Source of the DNA: Raphanus sativus
Taxonomy: Eukaryota > Streptophyta > Magnoliopsida > Brassicales > Brassicaceae
Assembly: GCF_000801105.2 (NCBI RefSeq)
Contig: NC_079516.1
Span: 10,974,001-11,038,000 of the forward strand
Direction: 5' to 3'
Length of the DNA: 64,000 nt
Under the pieces are notes generated by a model. The model saw only the letters and a program-made list of their open reading frames with translations. It made no database searches and was not told the origin of the DNA. Below are positions 34,877 through 45,118 of this stretch, one piece after another. Position 1 is the stretch's first letter. Every line of letters starts with the position of its first letter. Made by a program: the position numbers and the translations under genes.

Positions 34877-36016
34877 CTAGATCATGACCCGCTCGATCGA
34901 GCGGGAGTCAATTTTTTTTATCTTTGTTTTTACTAAATGTTATATATGATTGCAATGTGTATTAATATAAAATTTTGATTAATAACAATGTGTACTAATG
35001 TGTTTAAATAAGCAATGTGTTTAATTACTAAATCTGACTTTTTAATTTTAGGATAACGTAAAGTAGATTTTTTTATATTATTTAAAATATATAGTGTTAT
35101 ATATTTTGTATTTTCAACATTTATTATACAAACTTACATTGGGGTATTATTTATATGAAAATATGTGTAACATAATATATTTATATATTATATAAACATA
35201 TGCACACCGCACGGGTTTTATTTTAAAATGTATTCTATATTGTTTAGTTTTATGTAGTATCGAGTTTGTATAATTCAATTTTGTGTTTAAAGAACAATAT
35301 CAAAACTGTCTTTCGTATGTAAAAATAACATTTTGCAAGCGCGAGTTGTGTTTTTTTATTGTAACACAAAATCTTATATAAAACTTATATATTTGTACAT
35401 TACGAAATTTAATTTTTTAAAATAATTATTACGTAATTTCAAAGTGAATTTTATCTCTAAAGTCTAATATATTTTGTGTGTAATGGTTCAAAGCATTTTC
35501 GATATATATTATATTTCAGTTTGGTTTGTTTTTAGTATTATTGTATAAGTATAATACTATATAATATTACTATTTTCTATACAATATATAAATGAAGCTA
35601 TGTGTTATTTGTTTTAGAAAGTAGATCAGGCTCAACGTAGTTATAAGAATAGTCATATCTTTATGTATGTGTCTATGACTTATCTACCTAATGTTATTCG
35701 TACTAATAAAATTAATATGGCCAATGAAAGTATACTGATCAATTTAAAATGAATTGTATAGGGTAATTATAAAACGATTAATATTTTTAGTATTCTTAGT
35801 ATATATCTTATCTAAATCGACATGTAATAAATGTAAAAATCATATATGGAATATAGACAAAAAAAAGAACTATATTTAAAGAAATACATCAATGCAAAGT
35901 TAGACTATGATATGTATTATATATAAAGAATGAGATATTTAATTTAAATATATGAGGTCTATTTTTAAAAATCCACCTAGAAAAAAGTTGTAATGTTCCT
36001 GTTTTAATAAGATAGA
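34877..36016 (-). mobile_element. Non-autonomous Helitron (minus)
   Basis: Read on minus: the 5' end TCTATCTTATTAAAACAGGA at 36016 is preceded by A. The 3' end has the perfect palindrome CCCGCTCGATCGAGCGGG, then TCATGATCTAG ending at 34877, followed by T. 1,140 bp, AT-rich, with no helicase coding. Confidence 0.8.
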
Positions 36017-36214
36017 TTCGCTGAGATTATGGATTTCGTGGTGCACAAAACTATTGTATTGGCGCTGCACAAATTTAATTTTCCATATATACACCGTACG
36101 ATTATATACCTGATTTCGTGCTATGCAATGCAATCTATAACTATAATTTGCGAACTAATTACTTTTATTGTGCGAAATAATTATTCCAATTATTTTAAGT
36201 TGCCATATATACAC

Positions 36215-37135
36215 TATACGAGCAGTGCCGGTCTAATGTTTAACAATGTCCTAATCCAATTTTAAAACTATGCCTTTTAATATTTTGTATTGAAATTATA
36301 AAAAAAACTAATATAAAAGTAATTTAAAATTTTGAACTAAAACAGTAAATATAAAACATTAAAATATATTTTTTTGTATTTTTTCATGTAAAGCATTCAT
36401 TAAATAAATATAGTCAATTCTTATAACAGTTTTGATCGATAACAAAATCAATTTAGGTAATCTCTTAAATAACATGTTATACTACTAATAACTATTTTTA
36501 CCTTTTAAATTTTTTTTATATGTGATGAGCGATATTCTTATATTCTAAAATGCACACTAAATAATTTATATTTTTCATATAACAATCATTCTTTAAAAAA
36601 CAAATATTATAGTAGGCGATCTAATCTATTTTGACATTGATTCTTGTAGAATAATAATTCCATAAATAAAATACCACTAATTATGTTCGAATGAATATCA
36701 CTTTAAAGAAATTTTCAGTATATGAATTATGCCTTCAAAATATCATAAGTAAAAATGCCTTCAAAATATCATAAGTAAAAATGCCCACTAAATAATTTAT
36801 ATTGTCATATAACATTCATTCTTTAACAAAAAAATATCATAGTAGGTTTTCTAATCTATTGTGACATTGATTCTTGTAGAATATTAATTCCATAAGTAAA
36901 ATACCACTATTTATGTTCGAATGAATATCATTTAAAGAATTTTTCAGTATTTGAATTATGTCTTCAAAATATCATAAGTAAAAATGTCCAATAAGTATAG
37001 TTTCAATTAAAAAATCTTATAAAATTATTTTTATCTATATAGTAACAAAAATTTATAGAAAATATGCCCCTTTAAATTGGATGCCCTAATCGATGGCTTG
37101 GGTGGCTTCCCCTCTGGGCCGGCCCTGTATACGAG
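36215..37135. mobile_element. Non-autonomous hAT-like element with 8-bp duplication
   Basis: The 8-bp direct repeat TATACGAG stands at 36215-36222 and 37128-37135. The insert (36223-37127, 905 bp) has inverted ends CAGTGCCGGTC and, from the right on minus, CAGGGCCGGCC. An 8-bp duplication with CAG-starting TIRs fits the hAT superfamily. No transposase. Inside is a roughly 229-bp direct duplication (about 36546-36771 and 36783-36995), with copies of TTCAAAATATCATAAGTAAA at about 36731, 36757 and 36961. Confidence 0.88.
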
Positions 37136-38690
37136 TAAATGAATGTTAATAAAACATATTCAATATAGTAATAATCCAATATTCTGCAATGTTTTTACAT
37201 TGAAATTAGAGATATACATATTAAGTTTGTATAATATAGCTATGGCGCTTGATTTTAGTTGATTTATTAGCATTTGAGTGTTAAAGGCAAATTTTAGCTA
37301 TGCATTGGAGCGTAAATTATGGAATATTAATTAGTGATATTTTATATAATTTTGGCGATAGTTATGGTGATTTGCAATCATTAGATTAACCCTAAACCGG
37401 TATCATTACGTACGACTAGGGTCGAGTTGGGTCGGATTAGAGGGTTATACGTTCCAGTTTACTTAAATCAAACCGTTTCAAGTTGAAAAAGACTTACATA
37501 GGCCCTGCAGCGATTTTCTCTGGTCGCTACGATAGGTCCTTAAGAACTGAGATTTTCTCATTCCAAATCTAGTAGCGACTACTTCTCGTCAATAGAGAAG
37601 TCCCCACCGACAAACGGCTTTCAGCACAGCTCTTTTCTCTGGTCGTTACAGGTCCTGCTGCATGATTGAGGTTGGTCGAATTCACCTACCTGCTACCTCC
37701 ACCTGATCAATTTTCTGTAAAACCAAGATCAACTAGATACTGAAACTGCTTTTATTAAAAATTCGTTAAACAGATGCTTCTGTATATGTTTAATCAGTAT
37801 TACACTGTCTAACACGTCAAAACACCTATTGACCAGTTCCTAATTTCACAATCTACCTTGCACCACATTGCTTAGTCTAAGTTTTATCTCTCTCAAAACA
37901 AGTTCATGAACACCTTAAATCACTCGAAAACCATAACACTTTAAACATTAAGTTAGGGTCTGATTGTTTTTTTCCACGCCACCCGAAAACTCAGCTTTTG
38001 CAGTTATTGGATTTTGTAACAATCATAAAAAGGCTATAAATCGTTTCAAACCGCTCCAACCCTTTTAAAATTAAAAGCTAATTTCCACTAGCGCTTGCAG
38101 TTGTGGGCGGTTGCAGGTAGATAAAAAAATATAGAAGTATTTTAAACTTTTAAAATGGAAATATTGTATTTGAAATATACATTTTATATTTTAAAATAAA
38201 CTCACAAATACTATCATAATTTATTTTATAAAAAGTTAAACTAAGAATATATTTTATAAAGATATATATAAATTTTATTTAATATGTTTAAATAATAAAA
38301 TAACTATCAATTGTATGCTGTTTAATATGTGCGGAATTGGAATTGTCCTTTTTGACATGAATTAATTATGTAGTGTCAATATATATATACTTATTTTCAT
38401 TATTTTCTCCTTTAAAATAATTTTAAAATATAAATGTATTTAAGTGGTAATATTTTTATTTCATCTTAATAAAATATAGTAAATTAAAAATTAAAAAAAT
38501 CATCATTCGAGTTTTTTGAAATTAAATCATGTGAGATTGAAATTTTGCAAATAAAAGTAATTGAGCCTTTGACGCTTGTTTTGTTTTCGATTAGGCACAT
38601 ATGCTCTTTTGCTTGGCCCATAACAAACCCATCAGCTAAAAACGACGACGTAATCGTTAAATCTGCAGAAAAGGTCTTACAACTCAAAAA
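37136..38690. other. Spacer upstream of the bromodomain gene
   Basis: No gene. 37480-37700 is unusually mixed in composition (repeated TCTGGTCG(C/T)TAC words) and 37955-38125 looks MITE-like, but no boundaries could be fixed. The promoter of the next gene probably lies in the last few hundred bases. Confidence 0.4.
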
Positions 38691-39083
38691 AAAAAAAAAG
38701 AAGCAGTCTCTCGTCTCGGGTCTAATAAGCGACGCCCGAAGAATTTACGGCTCGAAAGTCGAAAGCGCGGTCTCGAGAGAGTCTATTAAGTTTGTTTGGT
38801 AAAAAATCTCGTTTCCCTCCAACTTTTCATCAACAATATTTGAATCGCTTATTATTCTTGCCGCAAGATTCTCTTCTCTGGTTTGCCCTAGATCTAGAAT
38901 TTCCTTTTCCGGTATGTATATTCTGGACTGATTCAAGCTTATTTTGAATCGACTCCTAATTTACATAGATCCAATTTGAAAATTTCTTGTAATTAACTCT
39001 GTGGAATGTTTGGTTTCTAGTACTTCTTGATTCTTTCATCTTTAAAGTTTTGGTTTTGCGTTTTGGGTAGGTGTCCTTTGAGG

Positions 39084-42000
39084 ATGAAGCGTAAGGGAGG
39101 ACATAAGAAAGGGAACAAGTCTAAAAAGTCCACTGAACAAGACAAGTTGAATGAGTCGGTCCAAGACAGTGACTCTGATCAAAGTTGTGAACATGAATCT
39201 AAAATGGTGGAGGTTACTTCCAGTTCACCTAGTGTAGTAGATCCGGTTAAGTCTGTCGGGCGTGTTAAGGTTAAACTGAAGACCTCCAAAGCAGCACCAG
39301 AACCTGATGTTCCATTGCCTACTACTAAGACTAGTCCTCAAGTTGAGAGAAAAGAGGAACCTGTTCCTCTTCGTCTGCCCGAGAGAAAACCAGTTCTTAA
39401 TGTTTATAGGAAGATGAAAGGTATTAAGATCAAGTCTTGGAAGGCTGCTGCTGATGGATCTAGCTCCGCTACTGCTGTTGATACTGCTGTCAAGGCTCAA
39501 GATGATATTGTACTTGTTAAGGAGCCTGATGAGAAGACTTCTCAAGTCAAGAAGCCAGAACCTGAAAGCGCACCCGTTTCTTCTCAGAATCAGCAGAAGA
39601 AGACTGATCAGATTTCGCGGTACAATAAGCAAGAACTGGAAGATTCTCTTACGGTATCTATCTACCTTGTTTGTTTCTTCTTTTTTTTAGTGGTATGAAC
39701 AGTTTAACTTGAGTACCAAACGTAATGGTGTGTCATGTTGGTCTTTAGGTGGTCAAGAAGATTATGAAGATGGAAGCCGCTGATCCCTTTAATGTTCCTG
39801 TGGACCCTGAAGCTCTTGGCATTCCTGTAAGTCTGATCATTAGCTTTAATATATTCACCATTTTGGGCATATTAACTTTGGCTTCTATACATGTCTTTTG
39901 TTTCACATATCTCCATTACATACTTATGTTGAACTTCATAGGTATATAGTTCTCTGTGTTTTAGCGGTCTGAATACTTTTCTTTGTGAACAGACGAAAAT
40001 CATTTTGATCTCAATTGACAAGACTTAGTCTTATTATTTTAGCTTAGGGTAGGGGTTCATCTTTCTATTTCAATATGTGAAAGAAATAATACTTGTCCCA
40101 TCTTTTTGATTTTTTTCCTTTGCTTTGTCAAGGGGTTTCAGAATTGTTGTCTAACTGTTTTGGGGGTATGTAATTAGGACTACTTCGATATCATCAAGAC
40201 ACCTATGGATTTTGGAACAGTATGCAGTAATCTTGAAAAAGGCAACATATATATGAATTCTGAGGATGTTTACAAGGATGTCCAGTACATCTGGAATAAC
40301 TGTTCCAAGTACAATAAGAAAGGCGATTATATCGTGGACCTTATGAAGCGAGTTAAGAAAAATTTCATGAAGTACTGGGCTGCCGCGGGATTGTATACTG
40401 AGCAATCTCCAGGTATTGTTATAAAAATTAATCTTCTCTAGCATTTGACTATTTTTTTCCCACGCATTGTTAAAGATTGGTAGGTGTAGTTTTCTCATAC
40501 ATAGTTACGTGTTCTGGTTACTCTTTGGGCATAGAAAGTAGACATTGTGAACATATTTTAAAGCGTCTGCTTCTGAATTATCTTGTGCTTTGGACAAGGG
40601 AGCTGCTGAAATGCATAAACAGTTAAGATGAAGTAACCACCATTTTAATAATAAAATAAGAACCCTTTAAAATTGTTTTTTTTCTGAAATCTGATTTCTT
40701 CATCCAGTCCAGAGCAGTTAGATGGATGAGTTAATCGTGAGCCTTACGTCTTTTTTTTCATATCTAGTTCTCTTATTAATATCCAGATGGAGAGATGTAT
40801 AAAGGTTTTGATTAGACTAGAAAAAAGAATGTCAACATGAAGAAGGTGTTAACAATATACAGTACTTGCATTGTTTCTGGTAACTATGCACTTTGGCCTG
40901 AGTAATTTAGCTTAGGATTTAACTTATTTGATTTCTTCGATTTACGATCAGAGAGTACTCAACTAGAGGATGGTGGAAATGCATCCTCCAAAGGTAGTCA
41001 ATCCAAGCAGAAGAGCCAGAAGCGCCATGGGTATGCCTTTGAAACTTTTTATAGACAAGAGGTTATCTTTTACAAAGTTATTGTGAAAAGATCTGTTTAG
41101 CCAACCTTGAAGCTGAGTTTGGTTTCCTCTTTCTCAACTTGTATTCTATTTTTCTGTAGCCCCCAGTTCATACGTCTTGCAATTGTATCAATAGTTAATA
41201 TTGAGCTTGTGATGTCCTTTATTACTGGGATTGGATTTGTGATGGGGATCAGTTTCATTTGATAGTCATTATTATTTACGCTTGCAGAAGGCATCACAAG
41301 AGTGATTGTATGTGTGCGGTATGTATTTTGAAGCGACGTAAAAGAGAACGTCACAGTTCTCAAGGAGCAGTTGAGGTTAGTAATGTGTTTTGTTTATCCA
41401 AACCGGGTGCTTGGCTTCAATTGGCTGTGTAACTAAAAATATCTTTCTTTCTTTGTTGAAGGAATCTTCACCTGTGAGAAGTCCGTCTATGGATAATTCA
41501 TCTATAAATATGCATGAGGAGCAGGACATGGATGTTGATGTTGACAACAAAACTGGACAAGCAGGAAAAACAGAGATCGTGGAACTAGATGATAGTCCAG
41601 TGGCAAAACGACAAAGAGTTGGTGAAAATGTGGAGGAAGTGGAAACCATTGAGGTGGAGAGTGAAACTAAAACCAAACCTGCTGTCGAGGATAAGACTCA
41701 ATCGATTGATAGATCGGCAGAAGAGACTGGTGACGAGCCCCTGACCAGTGCTGCAGAGAAACTGGTTGTTTTAGCTTCTTTTGAAGGTCCAAAATCAACT
41801 CAGAATGATGAGGAAGACAAGGCAAAACGACTCCGAGAGCAGAAGGTACTCTCCGAGCTTGTTTTAACTAAGCAGCAAGCAGTACTACTACTGAGATTAA
41901 TTGTGTTATTGCAGGAACTGCAGGAGTTAGAGCGTAAACAATGGAGAGCTAAGATGCATGAGAAGTTCCAACTCAGAAACCCTCAGCTGCTAAATCTCTG

Positions 42001-42139
42001 CGAGACTATCTTTCCTAACAGCAAAAACCACAGTTCTGTCTGGAACGGACCTCACTCACTGTTTAAACGTCCAGAAGGCTCAAATCGTACTAGTTCCTTA
42101 CACAAAGCAGTTGAGGCCTTGATGAGAAGTAGTAATTAA
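39084..42139 (+). CDS. Bromodomain-containing nuclear protein
   Basis: Probable acetyl-lysine reader in chromatin, At1g58025-like. Seven coding exons join in frame: 39084-39653, 39749-39826, 40178-40412, 40952-41030, 41288-41375, 41462-41845 and 41915-42139, giving 552 residues. The N-terminus is very basic (MKRKGGHKKGNKSKKS, a nuclear signal). The bromodomain spans about residues 178-285: helix Z, then FNVPVDPEALGIPDYFDIIK with PMDFGTV, and NCSKYN with Asn262 in the acetyl-lysine-binding position. After it comes a Cys/basic motif CMCAVCILKRRKRERH, an acidic/Ser region, and a conserved C-terminal block ETIFPNSKNHSSVW. A leader intron (about 38913-39070, acceptor TAG before GTGTCC) is likely. 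No break seen. Confidence 0.93.
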
Positions 42140-42827
42140 GGATTCACATGTAACATATAACGCTTTGCCTGTTTAGATATGTTTTGATTGATACTTCAAA
42201 TGTTAAAACACCATAAGATTGTTATCACTGAAAGCAGAAACATCAATCTGTTCTTGAATTTTTATGACACTGGATTCGCTTTTACATAATGATTTACTGA
42301 CATGAATCGATAAGAAGGGAATAAAACTTCACTTTAGGCATTGACTTAAACTATTCTACACAATCCCTGACCAAACATAAGCAATGGTTGGAACCATTGA
42401 TAATGCAATGATGATTGCAGGAACAGTGAATTTTTTTATCTTCATGTTTTGAAACCACACCTTTCTTCTCCTTTGAGTCCCTTGTCTTATAAAAAACCTG
42501 TGGATGTACACAGTTTTGTTTTGAGTTCAATTAAAACTTCGAGAACATAAGAAAAGAGAGAAAGCTGCAGCTCAAAGTATGTATGTGTCTATGGACATTG
42601 AACCATTTCCAAAAGAGAACTAACGGGCAAGAATCTGCAAATTAACGAGTTACACAATTTATAAATGGTTGAACAGCAGTTTTAATATTTATTTACAACC
42701 GATTAAATTGTACATTCCCTTCTATTGTTATTGCTTTATGAAAAATCCAATTTCATTGATCCACATAAACTGGAAATTATATACTTTGTTGTTGTCAAAT
42801 CACAAAGCCCTACCACCAACTTCGTTC
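42140..42827. other. Spacer between convergent genes
   Basis: Holds the 3' UTR of the bromodomain gene and the 3' side of the minus-strand small gene. No other feature seen. Confidence 0.5.
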
Positions 42828-43349
42828 TTAGCGTTGTTGATCTCTGATGCTCTGACTCCAATGTTGAAAAAGAGCCGACGCGGAGTTGCAGATTTTGCGG
42901 TCCTTGTGCCTTGTGAGATGCCCAAGCCTATCCATGATTCTCGGAGCCGTTGCGCTGATTGGCAAACTGATGAGCAAAGAGAGAGTATCCACACAGATTG
43001 ATGTCTCTGCTTTAGCCGCGAGAAGCCCCTTCGCGTTGGCCACATCCGCTGATTTCTTGGCTATGTCGAACAGCTCCAACGTTTCCTTGTCGTTCTTCTT
43101 CACAACGGCGGCTACAACAGCTTTAGGGTTTGTTCCAGAAACTTCCGGAATAGACCGCTTCTTCGGCCTTGTTGAAACAGAGTTGCAAGGCGGCTTCTTC
43201 AGTTTTATCTTAATCACTGATTTAGTGTTTTGAGAAAGTTTCACCGATTGCTTCTTCGCCTGGACAGGCCTCGCTGCGAAGGATTTGCAACGGTCATCAT
43301 CAGCCCTAGCCTTCTCTGTTTCAGTTGAGATTTTCTTCATCGTCATCAT
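42828..43349 (-). CDS. Small basic protein with TFIIS N-terminal-like domain
   Basis: Single-exon frame of 173 residues starting at ATG 43349-43347 and ending CAACGCTAA. The N-terminal half is Lys/Arg-rich and disordered (KIKLKKPPCNSVSTRPKKRS). The C-terminal half (about residues 90-170) looks like the four-helix TFIIS N-terminal (LW/Med26) bundle: DTLSLLISLPISATAPRIM, then RLGHLTRHKDRKICNSASAL and FQHWSQSI. Such domains tether transcription-elongation factors. Full TFIIS has two more domains that are absent here, so this is a short family member or a truncated copy. The 5' side has a plausible A-rich leader. Gene reality is supported by domain-like conservation, not by expression data. Confidence 0.72.
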   Translation of the reverse strand: MMTMKKISTETEKARADDDRCKSFAARPVQAKKQSVKLSQNTKSVIKIKLKKPPCNSVSTRPKKRSIPEVSGTNPKAVVAAVVKKNDKETLELFDIAKKSADVANAKGLLAAKAETSICVDTLSLLISLPISATAPRIMDRLGHLTRHKDRKICNSASALFQHWSQSIRDQQR

Positions 43350-43891
43350 GTTGTTTCTTTCTATTGTTGATTTACAGAAGAGATTGAATTTGGAAAAGAG
43401 AAAAAAGGAAATTGTAGCTAGGGTTTCACTCTTGAAGTCAAGTATGGAAATAGAGAGAGAGAGAGATAGAATAGTGAATCATATTATATAGAGCGTCGAA
43501 AAACGAAAAAAAAATGGAAAATAGGGTTTAGCTTGGATCCCAAGTGTGCACTGTCATACATAATTTCCTTTTTTCTTCGATGGAGGGTGAATGCGTCAGA
43601 TCAATATTTCAACGTTAACATTGTTTGGGATCGACCGACGGAACCAACAATTTACTCAAAACGACGCCGTTAGATTTTAGAGATGGTCACGCTATTTCCT
43701 TTTCTTTTTACTTTGCTTCCGTCAGATACAATATTTTCAACGTTACCAAATCAGGATCAGATGTGTGGTGATCAACAACAACACACGATCATGTTATTAT
43801 TCGTTAACTGCGTTTGTTATGTTTTCTCTTTTTTTTTTGAAGTCCTATTTCAACTCCATCAAAAAATTATAAAGGAGATATCGGGGCTCGT
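43350..43891. other. Promoter side of the small gene
   Basis: GA repeats at 43453-43468 lie in the probable leader region of the minus-strand gene. No other gene seen. Confidence 0.45.
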
Positions 43892-45118
43892 TGTTGAGAT
43901 TGAACCTTGATTAAATCCTCCAAGAGAAGAAGTGGAAACAAAGAAGCTTGCCACACAAGAAAAGAAGAATGAAGAAGTGACCAAGGAGTCACGTAGAAGA
44001 AGAATGAAGAAGTGGAAGCAAGAGATAGCTTACCACCCAAGGAAGAAGAGACTTGGAGCACAAGAAACGGAGGAAGAAAAAGAAGAAGCGTGAAGAGCAA
44101 GAAAGGAAGAAGTCAAGGAAGAAGACTTGGTTGTGTAACTAGAAGTTACACAACAAGAATAAGAGTACTAGTTAGTTGGTAAGCTAACTAAGTTATGTGT
44201 TTAAGTTAGTGGAAGAGTTAGTAAGAGTTGGTGGAGTCAACAACCAAAGTAAGTCGTGTAGCTTTGCTTGTGGAATTAGTCTATGGCCAAATGTAGAGGC
44301 ATGGAGTAGGTAAGTGCAAGAGAGTATGTGCAAGTGATTGGAGTTAGTAGAGAGAAATATCTACTATAAGTATGTATGGGTATGTATTGTTGTAAAGTAT
44401 CCAAGTCTAATAAAAAGGATTTGGAAAAGAAAAATGTAGACATCAAAGTGTTCTCTCTTCTCTCTCTACAACCATAAACAAAACGTGATTGAGAGAGTTA
44501 AGAGAGTGAGTGTAAGCTTGTGTTATGATAAAACACAAGACAGAAACAGAGAACAAAATAGAGAGGCCAAGTCAAGAAGAGTCAAAAAGTCAACATGGTA
44601 TCAGAGCTCAAATGATCTTTGGAGCCTGTTGAAGATGAAGATGAAGTCAGTCTAAGAGAGACTGAAGAAGAAAGAAGAAGAAAAAGATGGAGACAGCCAT
44701 CACGATGAAGAAGAGCGCCAGTGAGATAGGAAGAGGCGAGAAGCAGAGAAAGCTTCACAACAGAAAGATGGTGACAGAGAAGTTGCCGGAGATTGATAAG
44801 GGGACAGAGAACCCCTGTCAAGGTGGAGAAGAAGAAACATGAACAAGAGTAGCAGAAGGAGATGAAGCCAGCCGTGATGAAACTCTTCTTGCAACTGTCA
44901 AACGTGAGAAGAAAGCAGTGTGAGAAGCCGTTTCAGATGGTGATGGCGAGAAGGAACCTGCAGGAGAAGAACCTGAGGCAAGTGAGAAAGAAAGTTGTCT
45001 CCAAGAGGGAGACATGAACAAACGAGAAGGAAGAAGACCACTGTGGAGATAAAAGAAGATCAAGGAAGCTGTGGGAGTTGCTGGATACTCTCAGCCATCA
45101 GAGATATGGAGGAGATAA
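43892..45118 (+). mobile_element. Ty1/copia-type element: LTR, primer-binding site and non-coding interior
   Basis: The LTR (43892-44595, 704 bp) begins TGTTGAGATT and ends AGTCAACA, with matching inverted TGTTGA/TCAACA ends. It has a TCTAATAAAAAGG polyadenylation-like word near 44406. The primer-binding site follows at once: TGGTATCAGAGCTC (44596-44609), complementary to initiator tRNA-Met. The interior after it is only about 510 bp of GAAGA-rich sequence with no gag or pol, and no second LTR is seen. It is a truncated element, or a LARD-like element cut by later rearrangement. Confidence 0.82.
44596..44609 (+). promoter_or_regulatory. tRNA-iMet primer-binding site
   Basis: TGGTATCAGAGCTC directly after the LTR end CAACA. 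Complementarity to the 3' end of initiator Met-tRNA is the usual copia priming site, so minus-strand synthesis would start here. It fixes the orientation of the LTR. Confidence 0.88.

Noticed and set aside
37386..37396. Telomere-like AACCCTAAACC
   Set aside because: A single short unit; not an interstitial telomeric array.
37955..38130. MITE-like stretch starting GGGTCTGATTG
   Set aside because: Its opening recalls Brassicaceae MITEs, but I could not find matching inverted ends or a target-site duplication.
44582..45063. Overlapping minus-strand frames rich in Leu/Ser
   Set aside because: Shadows of the GAAGA-rich plus-strand interior of the copia-type element; low complexity, no domain.
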